A stretch of 64,000 nt of DNA from Neorhizobium sp. NCHU2750 (GCF_003597675.1 NZ_CP030827.1:3038001-3102000); one strand, 5' to 3'. Positions 1 through 9,928 are shown, numbered from the stretch's first letter. Made by a program: numbers and translations. Notes: a model not told the origin generated them from the letters alone.

Positions 1-488
1 GCTTCATGTTCCTCGCCCCCCTCCTCGTCGATACCGTTGCGACCAAGCGGGCGCTGATCGACAAATGCGGCCTCGACACAATATACAACCTTGCCGAGAA
101 CCTAGATCTTGCCGTCGTCAGCTGCGGCGATATCGGCCCACATTCGACATCGCTGTCGGAAGGCTTCATCTCGAAGAAGGAACTCGACCGGCTGATTGCC
201 GCCGGCTGCGTCTGCGACACGATGTTCAATTTCCTCGATGAAGAAGGCCGTTCGGTCGATCACGCCCTCAATGACCGGGTGATGTCGATAGATCTCGACA
301 CGCTGAAAAACGCCAAACATATCGTTTTGTCGTCGGGCGGTTCCCATCGTGCAGTGGCCATCCGCGCCACCATAAGGCGCATCGGCTGCAACACGCTGAT
401 CACCGACGAGACGGCAGCTCGCGAACTGTTGCGGCTTGCCGCCGAGACTCAGCATGCCGAAACGGCAGCCGCCGGCGCCTCCACCTGA
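1..488 (+). CDS. SorC/DeoR-like sugar-binding transcriptional regulator, C-terminal part (cut by window edge)
   Basis: The reading frame is open from the left edge, so the N-terminus, including the DNA-binding domain, lies outside the window. The visible 160 or so residues match the C-terminal sugar-phosphate-sensing domain of SorC-family regulators. Typical parts are a conserved stretch around CDTMFNFLDEEGRSVDHALNDRVM and a closing segment ending near TLITDETAARELL. The next gene, 119 bp downstream on the same strand, has an equivalent C-terminal domain (NAVNDRV and GIITDEAVAEQLL), so two paralogous regulators sit in tandem. It may belong to the operon to the left rather than to the polyol operon; the ligand cannot be told from sequence. 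Confidence 0.8.
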   Translation, partial: FMFLAPLLVDTVATKRALIDKCGLDTIYNLAENLDLAVVSCGDIGPHSTSLSEGFISKKELDRLIAAGCVCDTMFNFLDEEGRSVDHALNDRVMSIDLDTLKNAKHIVLSSGGSHRAVAIRATIRRIGCNTLITDETAARELLRLAAETQHAETAAAGAST

Positions 489-606
489 TCCATCCCGTAA
501 CGGCGCATGGCGGGGGAGCCGTGCACGTGACGCAGAAACGTCCCTGCCAACCGTTTGACAGACACTCGGGAAACATGGCAGCAAATCGTCGGAGGAGATT
601 TCTGAC

Positions 607-1560
607 ATGGCAAAACGGTCTGACAACCAGGGACGGCTGGACGATGCGGCAAGAGCCGGATGGCTTTACTATGTCGCCGGCCGGACGCAGGATGAAATCG
701 CCGCGGCCATGGGTATTTCCCGCCAGTCGGCGCAGCGCCTCGTGTCGCTCGCCGTCGCCGAACGACTGATCAAGGTGCGCCTTGATCACCCGATCGCCGC
801 CTGCCTGGAGCTCGCCGAACGGCTACGCCACAAATACGCCCTGCGCCAGGCCGAAGTCGTGCCGAGCGATCCATCCGGGTCCTCCTCGACGGTCGGCATC
901 GCCGAGGCTGCGGCAGCCGAGATCGAACGCTGGCTGAAGCGGCCGGATCCGATCGTGCTCGCCGTCGGCACCGGCAGGACGCTCAAGGCCGCCGTCGACC
1001 AGCTGCCGCCGATGGAATGCCCGCAGCACCGCATCGTCTCGCTCACCGGCAATATCGGGCCGGACGGCTCCGCCGCCTTCTACAACGTCATCTTCTCCAT
1101 GGCCGATGCCATCAAGGCGCGCCATTTCCCCATGCCGCTTCCGGTTCTGTGTTCCTCTGCCGAAGAGCGCGAGACATTGCACGATCAGGTCCTTGTCCGC
1201 TCCACTCTGGCGCTCGGTGCGCAGGCAGCAGCCACCTTCGTCGGCATTGGCGAACTCGGGGTCGATGGCCCCCTCTGCGTCGACGGCTTTCTGGCGCGCG
1301 ACGAGATGCTTCGCCTCGTCGACAGCGGTGCAGCCGGCGAGATCTGCGGCTGGGTCTATGATCGCCAGGGAAAGCTTCTCGACAATGCCGTCAATGACCG
1401 CGTTGCAAGCGTGCCGATCCCGTCGAGACAGACCAGCGCGGTGATCGGCATTGCAAAGGGCAAGCGCAAGATTCCCGCCATGGCTGCAGCCCTCAAAGGT
1501 GGATTGATCAATGGAATCATCACCGACGAGGCCGTAGCTGAGCAGCTGCTCTCCCTGTGA
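607..1560 (+). CDS. SorC-family transcriptional regulator of the polyol operon
   Basis: A 317-residue protein with an N-terminal helix-turn-helix (about residues 15-60, with DEIAAAMGISRQSAQRLV) followed by a SorC-type sugar-binding domain (NxxGxDGS, then NAVNDRV near the end). Members of this family repress or activate sugar and polyol operons in response to phosphorylated sugars. The ATG at 607 has a GGAGGAG Shine-Dalgarno sequence nine or so bases upstream. It lies just upstream of, and codirectional with, the sorbitol/mannitol transport operon, and the 146-bp gap holds a perfect palindrome. I infer that it controls that operon and probably itself; the inducer is not visible from sequence. 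Confidence 0.85.
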   Translation: MAKRSDNQGRLDDAARAGWLYYVAGRTQDEIAAAMGISRQSAQRLVSLAVAERLIKVRLDHPIAACLELAERLRHKYALRQAEVVPSDPSGSSSTVGIAEAAAAEIERWLKRPDPIVLAVGTGRTLKAAVDQLPPMECPQHRIVSLTGNIGPDGSAAFYNVIFSMADAIKARHFPMPLPVLCSSAEERETLHDQVLVRSTLALGAQAAATFVGIGELGVDGPLCVDGFLARDEMLRLVDSGAAGEICGWVYDRQGKLLDNAVNDRVASVPIPSRQTSAVIGIAKGKRKIPAMAAALKGGLINGIITDEAVAEQLLSL

Positions 1561-1590
1561 GCAAAAATTTATCGATTAAAAATCAATAAT

Positions 1591-1604
1591 TTAAAACGTT
1601 TTAA
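1591..1604. promoter_or_regulatory. Perfect 14-bp palindrome, candidate operator of the polyol operon
   Basis: TTAAAACGTTTTAA is its own reverse complement. It sits in an unusually AT-rich stretch (about 1561-1608) between the SorC regulator and smoE, some 25 bp upstream of a TTGACT hexamer. A smaller GATT-AAA-AATC inverted repeat lies at 1574-1584. The position suits binding by the adjacent SorC protein, but LacI-type regulators also bind palindromes with a central CG. Confidence 0.5.
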
Positions 1605-1628
1605 TCGCAGTGCAGCGACGAATCCGTG

Positions 1629-1657
1629 TTGACTTCTGTCATTCCTCAGTAAGTAAT
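1629..1657 (+). promoter_or_regulatory. Putative sigma-70 promoter of smoE
   Basis: A TTGACT -35 hexamer at 1629-1634 is followed, after 17 bp, by AGTAAT at 1652-1657. This gives a leader of roughly 45 nt before the smoE ATG. The -10 match is weak, as is common in alphaproteobacteria. Confidence 0.35.
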
Positions 1658-1706
1658 TGCCCACGAGCAAAGCGAATGCTCGCAAACATCTTCTCGGGAG
1701 GAAGAT

Positions 1707-3023
1707 ATGACATTGAAGACCTTTTTGCTGGGCGCATGCTCGGCCGTGGCCTTTATTGCCACCACCGCATCGGCTGAAACCCTGACCATCGCCACCGTCA
1801 ACAACGGCGACATGGTGCGCATGCAGGGCCTGACCTCCGAATTCACCAAGGCCAATCCGGATATCCAGGTGAACTGGGTCACGCTCGAAGAAAACGTTCT
1901 GCGCGAGCGCGTCACCACCGATATCGCCGCAAACGGCGGCCAGTACGACATCGTCACCATCGGCAACTACGAAGTTCCGATCTGGGCCAAGCAGAAGTGG
2001 CTCCTGCCGCTCGACGGCCTCGGCGACAAATACGACATGAACGACCTCCTGCCGGCGATCCGCGGCGGCCTGTCGGTCGACGGCAAGCTCTATGCGGCTC
2101 CGTTCTACGGCGAATCCGCCATGATCATGTACCGCAAGGACCTGTTCGACAAAGCCGGCCTGAAAATGCCGGACAGCCCGACCTGGGAATTCATCGGCGA
2201 TGCAGCCCGCAAGATCACCGACCGCGCCAACGACGTCTCCGGCATCTGCCTTCGCGGCAAGGCCGGCTGGGGCGAGAACATGGCGTTCATCTCGGCGCTC
2301 ACCAACTCCTTCGGCGGCCGCTGGTTCGACGAAAAGTGGAAGCCGCAGTTCGATCAGCCGGAATGGAAGGCCTCTCTCAAGTTCTACGCCGACCTGATGA
2401 AGGATGCCGGCCCGGCCGGTGCCTCCTCCAACGGCTTCAACGAAAACCTGACGCTGTTCCAGCAGGGCAAGTGCGGCATGTGGATCGACGCCACCGTCGC
2501 GGCTTCCTTCGTCTCGAACCCGAAGGACTCGAAGGTTGCCGACAAGGTCGGTTACGCTATCTTCCCGTCCAAGGAAGGCGTCAACAACCACGGCAACTGG
2601 CTGTGGTCGTGGAACCTTGCCGTTCCGGCCTCTTCGAAGAAGGCTGAAGCTGCCGAGAAGTTCATCTCCTGGGCAACGAGCAAGGAATACACCGCTCTCG
2701 TCGCCTCCAAGGAAGGCTGGGCAAACGTTCCTCCGGGCACGCGCACCTCGCTCTACAAGAACGCCGACTACCAGAAGGCTGCCGCCTTCGCAGCCCCGAC
2801 GCTGGCTGCCATGGACGCTGCCGACATCACCAAGCCGACCGTCAAGCCGGTGCCTTACACGGGTGGCCAGTTCGTCGCGATCCCTGAATTCCAGGCTCTC
2901 GGCACCACGGTCGGTCAGCTCTTCTCGGCTGTCATCGCCGGCCAGTCCACGGTCGACGACGCGCTTGCCGCCGCCCAGGCAACGGCAACCCGCGACATGA
3001 CCCGCGCCGGCTACATCAAGTAA
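1707..3023 (+). CDS. smoE: Sorbitol/mannitol ABC transporter, periplasmic substrate-binding protein
   Basis: A 438-residue family-1 extracellular solute-binding protein. A signal peptide ends at an ASA-E junction (about residue 23/24). The mature part carries family-1 features such as YDIVTIGNYEVPIWAKQ and the GKCGMWIDATVA segment. It should capture hexitols in the periplasm and deliver them to the SmoFG permease. The ATG at 1707 is preceded by a strong GGGAGGAAG Shine-Dalgarno sequence. It is first in an operon with two permeases, an ATPase and mannitol 2-dehydrogenase, which is the basis for the substrate call. A hairpin at 3043-3071 separates it from smoF and probably keeps binding-protein mRNA in excess. 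Confidence 0.9.
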   Translation: MTLKTFLLGACSAVAFIATTASAETLTIATVNNGDMVRMQGLTSEFTKANPDIQVNWVTLEENVLRERVTTDIAANGGQYDIVTIGNYEVPIWAKQKWLLPLDGLGDKYDMNDLLPAIRGGLSVDGKLYAAPFYGESAMIMYRKDLFDKAGLKMPDSPTWEFIGDAARKITDRANDVSGICLRGKAGWGENMAFISALTNSFGGRWFDEKWKPQFDQPEWKASLKFYADLMKDAGPAGASSNGFNENLTLFQQGKCGMWIDATVAASFVSNPKDSKVADKVGYAIFPSKEGVNNHGNWLWSWNLAVPASSKKAEAAEKFISWATSKEYTALVASKEGWANVPPGTRTSLYKNADYQKAAAFAAPTLAAMDAADITKPTVKPVPYTGGQFVAIPEFQALGTTVGQLFSAVIAGQSTVDDALAAAQATATRDMTRAGYIK

Positions 3024-3042
3024 GGGTTTCCTCCCAAGAACA

Positions 3043-3071
3043 GGGCTGTCCGGCACCAGGCCGGGCAGCCC
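3043..3071 (+). other. Intercistronic hairpin between smoE and smoF
   Basis: Left arm GGGCTGTCCGGC (3043-3054), five-base loop ACCAG, right arm GCCGGGCAGCCC (3060-3071). This is a 12-bp stem with one G-U pair. No T-run follows, so it is more likely an mRNA-stabilising or partially attenuating structure than a full terminator. Its position after a binding-protein gene recurs in every such operon of this window. Confidence 0.65.
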
Positions 3072-3265
3072 ATCCCCAAGGGGGAACAAGGGAACCGATA
3101 GGCGATACCCGCAAGACCGGATGCGCCAGCGCATCTCGCCGTCTCGATCAGCGACCCTATAAAAACAAGATCATGTTCCCGCGCCGGCATTCCAGCAGGA
3201 AATCGAGCCAGCAGGAAATCAAGCGCGGAAATGAGAGCGAAATGCTCCGGGGAGGGTTTTCAAAC

Positions 3266-4138
3266 ATGGCAACGCAAAACACCAGGACGTTGGCACGCCT
3301 CATGATGGCGCCGTCCGTCGTCGTTCTCTTGATCTGGATGGCCGTACCGCTCGCAATGACGCTGTACTACTCGTTCCAGAACTACAACCTCTTGACGCCG
3401 ATGAATGTGTCGTTCGCCGGCTTCTTCAATTACCAGTATTTCTACACCGACCCGGCCTTCTTCCAGTCGATCTGGAACACCCTGGTTCTGGTTGTCGGTG
3501 TTCTCGCCATCACCGTCATCGGCGGCACCGCGATCGCGCTCCTGATCGACCAGCCGATCTTCGGCCAGGGCATCGTGCGCATTCTGGTGATCTCGCCCTT
3601 CTTCGTCATGCCGCCGGTCGCAGCACTGATCTGGAAGAACATGATCATGCATCCGGGCTACGGCGTGTTTGCCGATATCGCCAAGTTCTTCGGCTTCCAG
3701 CCGATCGACTGGTTCGCGCAATTTCCGCTCTTCTCGGTCATAATCATCGTCGCCTGGCAGTGGCTGCCCTTCGCCACCCTGATCCTGCTCACCGCGCTTC
3801 AATCGCTCGACAGCGAGCAGCGGGAAGCCGCCGAGATGGACGGCGCCAACTTCTTCAACCGCTTCATCTACCTGACGATCCCGCATCTGTCCCGCGCCGT
3901 CACCGTCGTCATCCTCATCCAGACGATCTTCCTGCTCGGCATCTATGCGGAAATCCTCGTCACCACCAATGGCGGTCCCGGCTACGCCTCGACCAACCTG
4001 ACCTTCCTGATCTACCGCACGGCACGTCTCGGCTACGACGTCGGCGGCGGTGCGGCAGGCGGTATCATCGCAGTCGTTCTCGCCAATATCGTCGCCTTCT
4101 TCCTGATGCGCGCCGTCGGCAAGAACCTGGACAAGTAG
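3266..4138 (+). CDS. smoF: Sorbitol/mannitol ABC transporter, inner-membrane permease
   Basis: A 290-residue MalF/UgpA-type permease with about six membrane segments. It has the EAA loop EAAEMDGANFFNRFIYLTIPHL, which contacts the ATPase. The longest frame opens at 3173, but the ATG at 3266 is preceded by GGGGAGGG with nine-base spacing and begins MATQNTRTLARLMMAPS, typical of the family, so I chose it. It is followed 11 bp later by smoG. It forms the hexitol translocation channel together with SmoG. Confidence 0.9.
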   Translation: MATQNTRTLARLMMAPSVVVLLIWMAVPLAMTLYYSFQNYNLLTPMNVSFAGFFNYQYFYTDPAFFQSIWNTLVLVVGVLAITVIGGTAIALLIDQPIFGQGIVRILVISPFFVMPPVAALIWKNMIMHPGYGVFADIAKFFGFQPIDWFAQFPLFSVIIIVAWQWLPFATLILLTALQSLDSEQREAAEMDGANFFNRFIYLTIPHLSRAVTVVILIQTIFLLGIYAEILVTTNGGPGYASTNLTFLIYRTARLGYDVGGGAAGGIIAVVLANIVAFFLMRAVGKNLDK

Positions 4139-4149
4139 GAGAGACGATC

Positions 4150-4974
4150 ATGGCTCGCAAAGTAACAACCGGAGCAAGGATCGGCTGGAGCATCGCCGCC
4201 TGGGTCGTGGCGCTGCTTATCTTCTTCCCGATCCTCTACGCGATCATCACCAGCCTGAAGACCGAGCAGGAAGCCATTTCCGGCTTCTCGCTCATCCCGT
4301 CCGGCACGTTCGAGAATTACATCACTGTCCAGACGCAGAGCAATTACTTCAAGCCGTTCATGAACTCGGTCATCCTCTCGCTCGGCTCGACCGTGCTGGC
4401 ACTGATCATCGCCATCCCCGCCGCCTGGGCCATGGCCTTTGCGCCGACCAAGCGGACGAAAGACATCCTGATGTGGATGCTGTCGACCAAGATGATGCCC
4501 TCGGTCGCGGTTCTGCTGCCGATCTTCATCATCTTCCGCGACCTCCAGCTGCTCGATAGCCGCATCGGCCTCACCGTCATGCTGACGCTGATCAACATGC
4601 CGATCGTGGTCTGGATGCTCTACACCTACTTCCGCGAAATTCCGGGCGAGATCCTGGAAGCGGCCCGCATGGACGGCGCCTCGCTGTGGAAGGAAATCGT
4701 CTATGTCCTGACGCCGATGGCGGTGCCGGGCATTGCCTCGACCCTGCTCTTGAACATCATCCTCGCCTGGAACGAAGCCTTCTGGACCATTCAGCTGACG
4801 ACCACCAATGCGGCGCCGCTGACGGCCTTCATCGCTTCCTTCTCGAGCCCTCAAGGGTTGTTCTGGGCGAAGCTCTCGGCGGCCTCGACCATGGCGATCG
4901 CCCCCATCCTCATCCTCGGCTGGTTCAGCCAGAAGCAACTCGTTCGCGGCCTCACGTTTGGCGCGGTTAAGTAA
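4150..4974 (+). CDS. smoG: Sorbitol/mannitol ABC transporter, second permease
   Basis: A 274-residue MalG/UgpE-type permease with about six membrane helices and an EAA motif (EAARMDGASLWKEIVYVLTPM). The ATG at 4150 has an AGGAGAG Shine-Dalgarno sequence starting at the stop codon of smoF. The same frame stays open upstream inside smoF, but that stretch is arginine/histidine-rich shadow sequence and not part of the protein. It pairs with SmoF and is energised by SmoK. Confidence 0.9.
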   Translation: MARKVTTGARIGWSIAAWVVALLIFFPILYAIITSLKTEQEAISGFSLIPSGTFENYITVQTQSNYFKPFMNSVILSLGSTVLALIIAIPAAWAMAFAPTKRTKDILMWMLSTKMMPSVAVLLPIFIIFRDLQLLDSRIGLTVMLTLINMPIVVWMLYTYFREIPGEILEAARMDGASLWKEIVYVLTPMAVPGIASTLLLNIILAWNEAFWTIQLTTTNAAPLTAFIASFSSPQGLFWAKLSAASTMAIAPILILGWFSQKQLVRGLTFGAVK

Positions 4975-4986
4975 GGAATTCCGATC

Positions 4987-5991
<1,005 letters not shown>

Positions 5992-6002
5992 TTGATCCTA
6001 CC

Positions 6003-6019
6003 GGCCTGAAAGACAGGCC
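6003..6019 (+). other. Short hairpin between smoK and mtlK
   Basis: GGCCTG-AAAGA-CAGGCC, a 6-bp stem in the 45-bp gap between the stop of smoK and the start of mtlK. No T-run follows. It might modulate distal expression slightly; function unproven. Confidence 0.35.
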
Positions 6020-6036
6020 AACCGGAGTATGAGAAA

Positions 6037-7521
6037 ATGACTGTGAAGCTTTCGTTGGCAAGCCTCGAGGATGCCGCTGCGACCGCTGGTGTGCCCAACT
6101 ACGACCCGAAGACGCTTTCGCCGGGCATCATCCATTTCGGCGTCGGCAACTTTCACCGCGCCCATCAGGCCGTCTATCTCGACGACCTGTTCAACACCGG
6201 CAAGGGCCATGACTGGGCGCTGATCGGCGCTGGCGTACTGCCCTCCGATGCCGCCATGCGCGACAAGCTGAAGGCGCAGGATTTCCTGACCACCGTTGTC
6301 GAGCAGGACAACAACAAGACCGGCGCTCGCGTTACCGCGCCGATGATCGACATCATCGCGCCGGACCAGAAGGATGCCCTGATCGAGAAGCTCGCCGATC
6401 CGGCAATCCGCATCGTTTCGATGACGATCACCGAAGGCGGCTACTTCATCGACGCCGCCGGCCACTTCAACCCGGCCCATCCGGCCATGGTCGAGGACGG
6501 CAAGAACCCGGCCGCCCCGAAGACCGTCTTCGGTCTCATCCTGGCCGGCCTGAAGCTGCGTCGCGAACGCGGTATCCAGCCCTTCACCATCATGTCCTGC
6601 GACAACATTCCGGGGAACGGCCACGTCACCGAGAACACCGTCATCGGGCTTGCCAAGATGTCCGATCCTGCTTTCGCCGGCTGGATCCACGACAATGTCT
6701 CTTTCCCGAACTCGATGGTCGACCGCATCACGCCGGCAACCGGCGCCCGCGAAATCGATATCCTCAAAAACGACTTCAACATCGACGACAACTGGCCGGT
6801 CTTCTGCGAAGAGTTCAAGCAGTGGGTCATGGAGGACAAGTTCCCCGCCGGTCGCCCGGCGCTGGAAGAGGTCGGCGTCCAGTTCGTGCCCGATGTCGCT
6901 CCCTATGAACTGATGAAGATCCGCATCCTCAACGGCGGCCATGCGACGATCGCCTATCCGGGCGAGTTGCTCGACATCCACTTTGTCCACGAATCGATGG
7001 AACACCCGCTCATCCGCGCCTTCCTCGCCAAGCTCGAGAAGGAAGAGATCATCCCGATCGTCCCGCCGGTCCCGGATACCAATCTCGATGAGTATTTCGA
7101 CCTGATCGAGCGTCGCTTCCTCAATCCGAAGATCGGCGACACCATTCCGCGCCTGGCGCAGGACGGCTCCAACCGCCAGCCGAAATTCATCCTGCCATCG
7201 ACCCGCGATCGCCTTGCACAAGGGTTGGACATCGTCGGCCTGTCGCTGGTCTCGGCACTCTGGTGCCGCTACTTCGCCGGCACGTCGGACAGTGGCCGCA
7301 AGATCGTCTTTAACGATGCGAGTGCCGAAAAGCTGCAGGCCGCAGCCTTGAAGGCCAAGGACGATCCGGATGCCTTCCTCGTCTTCGACGAGATCTTCGG
7401 CGAGGTCTCGAAGAACGAACTGTTCCGCAAGCGCTTCGCCCACGCCCTCAAGACGCTGTGGTCCGAGGGCACGGCAAAGACCCTGCAGCTCTATCTCGAC
7501 GACAAGCTCGTCCAGGAATGA
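6037..7521 (+). CDS. mtlK: Mannitol 2-dehydrogenase (polyol dehydrogenase)
   Basis: A 494-residue member of the long-chain mannitol dehydrogenase family, which oxidises mannitol to fructose (and often D-arabitol or sorbitol) with NAD+. The N-terminal nucleotide-binding region shows GVGNFHRAHQAVYLDD. The catalytic Lys-Asn-His set of the family is visible in KIRILNGGHA as K294, N299 and H302. The ATG at 6037 follows a CGGAG ribosome site. It is fifth in the polyol operon, 45 bp after smoK, so imported hexitol is oxidised directly. Exact polyol preference cannot be read from sequence. Confidence 0.92.
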   Translation: MTVKLSLASLEDAAATAGVPNYDPKTLSPGIIHFGVGNFHRAHQAVYLDDLFNTGKGHDWALIGAGVLPSDAAMRDKLKAQDFLTTVVEQDNNKTGARVTAPMIDIIAPDQKDALIEKLADPAIRIVSMTITEGGYFIDAAGHFNPAHPAMVEDGKNPAAPKTVFGLILAGLKLRRERGIQPFTIMSCDNIPGNGHVTENTVIGLAKMSDPAFAGWIHDNVSFPNSMVDRITPATGAREIDILKNDFNIDDNWPVFCEEFKQWVMEDKFPAGRPALEEVGVQFVPDVAPYELMKIRILNGGHATIAYPGELLDIHFVHESMEHPLIRAFLAKLEKEEIIPIVPPVPDTNLDEYFDLIERRFLNPKIGDTIPRLAQDGSNRQPKFILPSTRDRLAQGLDIVGLSLVSALWCRYFAGTSDSGRKIVFNDASAEKLQAAALKAKDDPDAFLVFDEIFGEVSKNELFRKRFAHALKTLWSEGTAKTLQLYLDDKLVQE

Positions 7522-7529
7522 GGTGAACC

Positions 7530-8273
7530 GTGGCAGACCCTATGGCGGATAATGCCGAGCTGCAACCACGCCCTTTGGTGATCTTCGACTGCGACGGCGT
7601 GCTCGTCGACAGCGAGCCGCTTTCGGTGCGCGTGCTTGTCCGGGCATTGAACCGCCATGGCATCGACATGGCCGAGGAGGAAGCCTATCAGCGCTTCCTC
7701 GGCCGCAGCCTTGCCACCATGCGGCAGGTGATGGACGAGGATTACGGTTTTCACACCGGCCCCGAATTCCTCGAAACGCTCCGGCTCGATCTCTACGATC
7801 TGTTCAGGACCGATCTCAAGCCGATTGCCGGCATGGCGGAAACGCTTGATGGCCTGGCGCAGCTTGGCCTTCCGCGCTGCGTTGCCTCCTCGAGCCAACC
7901 CGAACGTATCCGCCTGTCGCTGACCCTGACAGGCCTGATCGACAGGCTTGAACCCCACATCTTCAGCGCCTCGATGGTCAAAAACGGCAAGCCGGCTCCG
8001 GACCTTTTCCTCCATGCCGCCGATGAAATGGGCATTGCACCCGAAAATTGCATCGTCATCGAGGATAGCCCTGCCGGCATCGAAGCGGCCCAGCGGGCGG
8101 GCATGACCGTCTTTGCCTTCACCGGAGGATCACACGCTTCGGTTGCCGGATATCGTGAACGGATTGAGGCACTTTCTCCCGATCTCACGTTTGACGCCAT
8201 GCCGGATTTGCTCCACCTTGTAGAAAACCATATGGAGGATCGCGGACGAGCGTCTTCCCAGCGGGCAGTCTGA
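7530..8273 (+). CDS. HAD-family phosphatase, beta-phosphoglucomutase-like
   Basis: A protein of about 247 residues with the HAD core: motif I VIFDCDGVLVDSE, motif II near CVASSSQPER, a lysine in KNGKPAPDLF, and motif IV VIEDSPAGIEAAQRAGM. The family hydrolyses small phosphorylated sugars or other phosphometabolites. The GTG at 7530 lies eight bases after the mtlK stop; an in-frame ATG at 7542 is at a better distance from AGGTGAA and is an equally good start. It may remove inhibitory sugar phosphates formed during polyol use; its substrate is unknown. Confidence 0.8.
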   Translation: MADPMADNAELQPRPLVIFDCDGVLVDSEPLSVRVLVRALNRHGIDMAEEEAYQRFLGRSLATMRQVMDEDYGFHTGPEFLETLRLDLYDLFRTDLKPIAGMAETLDGLAQLGLPRCVASSSQPERIRLSLTLTGLIDRLEPHIFSASMVKNGKPAPDLFLHAADEMGIAPENCIVIEDSPAGIEAAQRAGMTVFAFTGGSHASVAGYRERIEALSPDLTFDAMPDLLHLVENHMEDRGRASSQRAV

Positions 8274-8328
8274 CTGCCTTTGAGGAAGTGTTCGCCGCGG
8301 GCGGTACAGGGACAGGAAACAGATCCGG

Positions 8329-9903
8329 ATGCGTCACCATCTCGTTGCGGTCGATATCGGCACGACCAGCGCGCGCGCCGGCGTTTTCGACAGCAGCGGC
8401 CGCATGCTCGCCAAGGCCAAGCACCCGATCAGGATGTTCCGGCCGAAGGAAAGCCACGCCGAACACTCTTCCGAAGACATCTGGGCCGCCACCTGCCATG
8501 CGGTGAAGGCAGCCATGGGCGAAGCTGGCATCGCAGCGGAGAGCGTCGCCTCGATCGGCTTCGACGCCACCTGCTCGCTCGTCATGCGCGACCGCGATGG
8601 TAAACCGCTGTCCGTCTCCACCACCGGCGCGCCGGATCAGGATACGATCGTCTGGCATGACCATCGTGCGATCGGCGAGGCTGAAAAGCTTTCAGCCTCC
8701 GGCCATCATGTGCTGGATTTCTCCGGCGGCTCGCTGTCTCCCGAAATGGAGATGCCGAAGCTGAAATGGCTGAAGCAGAACCGTCCCGAAAGCTGGGCAA
8801 AATCCGGCTTCATCCTCGATCTCGCCGATTTCCTCACCTGGAAGGCAACCGGCTCTGCCGAGCGTTCCCGCTGCACCGTCACCGCCAAGTGGAACTATCT
8901 GGCCCACGAGACACCCGGCTGGAAGAATGATTATCTCAAGCTCGCCGGCCTCTCCGACCTCCGCGAGAAGGCAGGCCTGCCGGAAGGCACCGCCGCCGTC
9001 GGCTCCAGCCTCGGCAAGCTCTCGAAGCACGCGGCCGCCGATCTCGGCCTCGATACCGATGTCGATGTCGCGCCCGGCCTGATCGATGCCTATGCCGGTG
9101 CTTTCGGCGCTCTCGCCGGTGCTGCCAGCAACGGCAAGCTTGAAACCAGCGTCGCTTTGATCGGCGGCACATCGAGCTGCATCGTCGCCTTTTCCGGCGA
9201 CCCCAAGCCCGGCCGCAGCCTCTGGGGCCCCTACTACGAAGCCGTGCTGCCAAAACACTGGCTGGTCGAAGGCGGTCAGTCGGCGGCGGGAGCGCTTCTC
9301 GACTATATCGTCACCATGCATGCCGCCGGTGGCGAGCCGACCGCCGACCTGCATGGACGGATCATCGATCGGATCGGCCAGATGCGGCTCGAGGGCGATG
9401 TCGCCCCGAACCTGCATATCGTGCCGGATTTCCATGGCAACCGCTCGCCGCTTGCCGATCCCCATGCGCGGGGCGTGATCAGCGGCATCACGCTCGACAC
9501 CTCGTTCGACGGGCTTTGCCGGCTCTATTGGCGAAGCTGCGTGGCGATCGCGCTCGGCATCCGCCACATTCTCGATGCCATGGCCGGCTTCGGCTACCGC
9601 TTCGAGACCCTGCATGTCACCGGCGGCCACGTGAACAACCCGCTGCTGATCGAACTCTATGCGGATGTCACCGGCTGCCGCATCGTCGTGCCGCAGACCA
9701 GCGATGCCGTCCTGCTTGGAACTGCCATGACGGCCGCAGTGGCCGGCGGCCTGCATTCCTCGCTGTTTGCCGCCGCCGACGCGATGCAGGCAGACGACCG
9801 GGAACGCCTGCCCGACCCCGCCCGCAAGGCCGCCTATGACCGCGATTACCGCCGCTTCCTGACGATGATCCGGCACCGCGAGGAATTGAAGGCCATCGCC
9901 TGA
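8329..9903 (+). CDS. FGGY-family carbohydrate (pentulose) kinase, D-ribulokinase-like
   Basis: A 524-residue FGGY kinase. The N-terminal phosphate-binding loop is VAVDIGTTSARAGVFD and the C-terminal domain has the family motif around GGHVNNPLLIELYADVTGC. Overall it resembles the pentulose kinase branch (ribulokinase-type) rather than glycerol kinase. It starts 55 bp after the HAD gene and is the last gene of the polyol cluster. If MtlK also oxidises pentitols, this enzyme would phosphorylate the resulting ketopentose; fructose is the alternative substrate to consider. The operon ends 25 bp from a convergent gene without a clear terminator. Confidence 0.85.
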   Translation: MRHHLVAVDIGTTSARAGVFDSSGRMLAKAKHPIRMFRPKESHAEHSSEDIWAATCHAVKAAMGEAGIAAESVASIGFDATCSLVMRDRDGKPLSVSTTGAPDQDTIVWHDHRAIGEAEKLSASGHHVLDFSGGSLSPEMEMPKLKWLKQNRPESWAKSGFILDLADFLTWKATGSAERSRCTVTAKWNYLAHETPGWKNDYLKLAGLSDLREKAGLPEGTAAVGSSLGKLSKHAAADLGLDTDVDVAPGLIDAYAGAFGALAGAASNGKLETSVALIGGTSSCIVAFSGDPKPGRSLWGPYYEAVLPKHWLVEGGQSAAGALLDYIVTMHAAGGEPTADLHGRIIDRIGQMRLEGDVAPNLHIVPDFHGNRSPLADPHARGVISGITLDTSFDGLCRLYWRSCVAIALGIRHILDAMAGFGYRFETLHVTGGHVNNPLLIELYADVTGCRIVVPQTSDAVLLGTAMTAAVAGGLHSSLFAAADAMQADDRERLPDPARKAAYDRDYRRFLTMIRHREELKAIA

Positions 9904-9928
9904 AGCCGAGGCTGCGGCGAGCGTTCTC

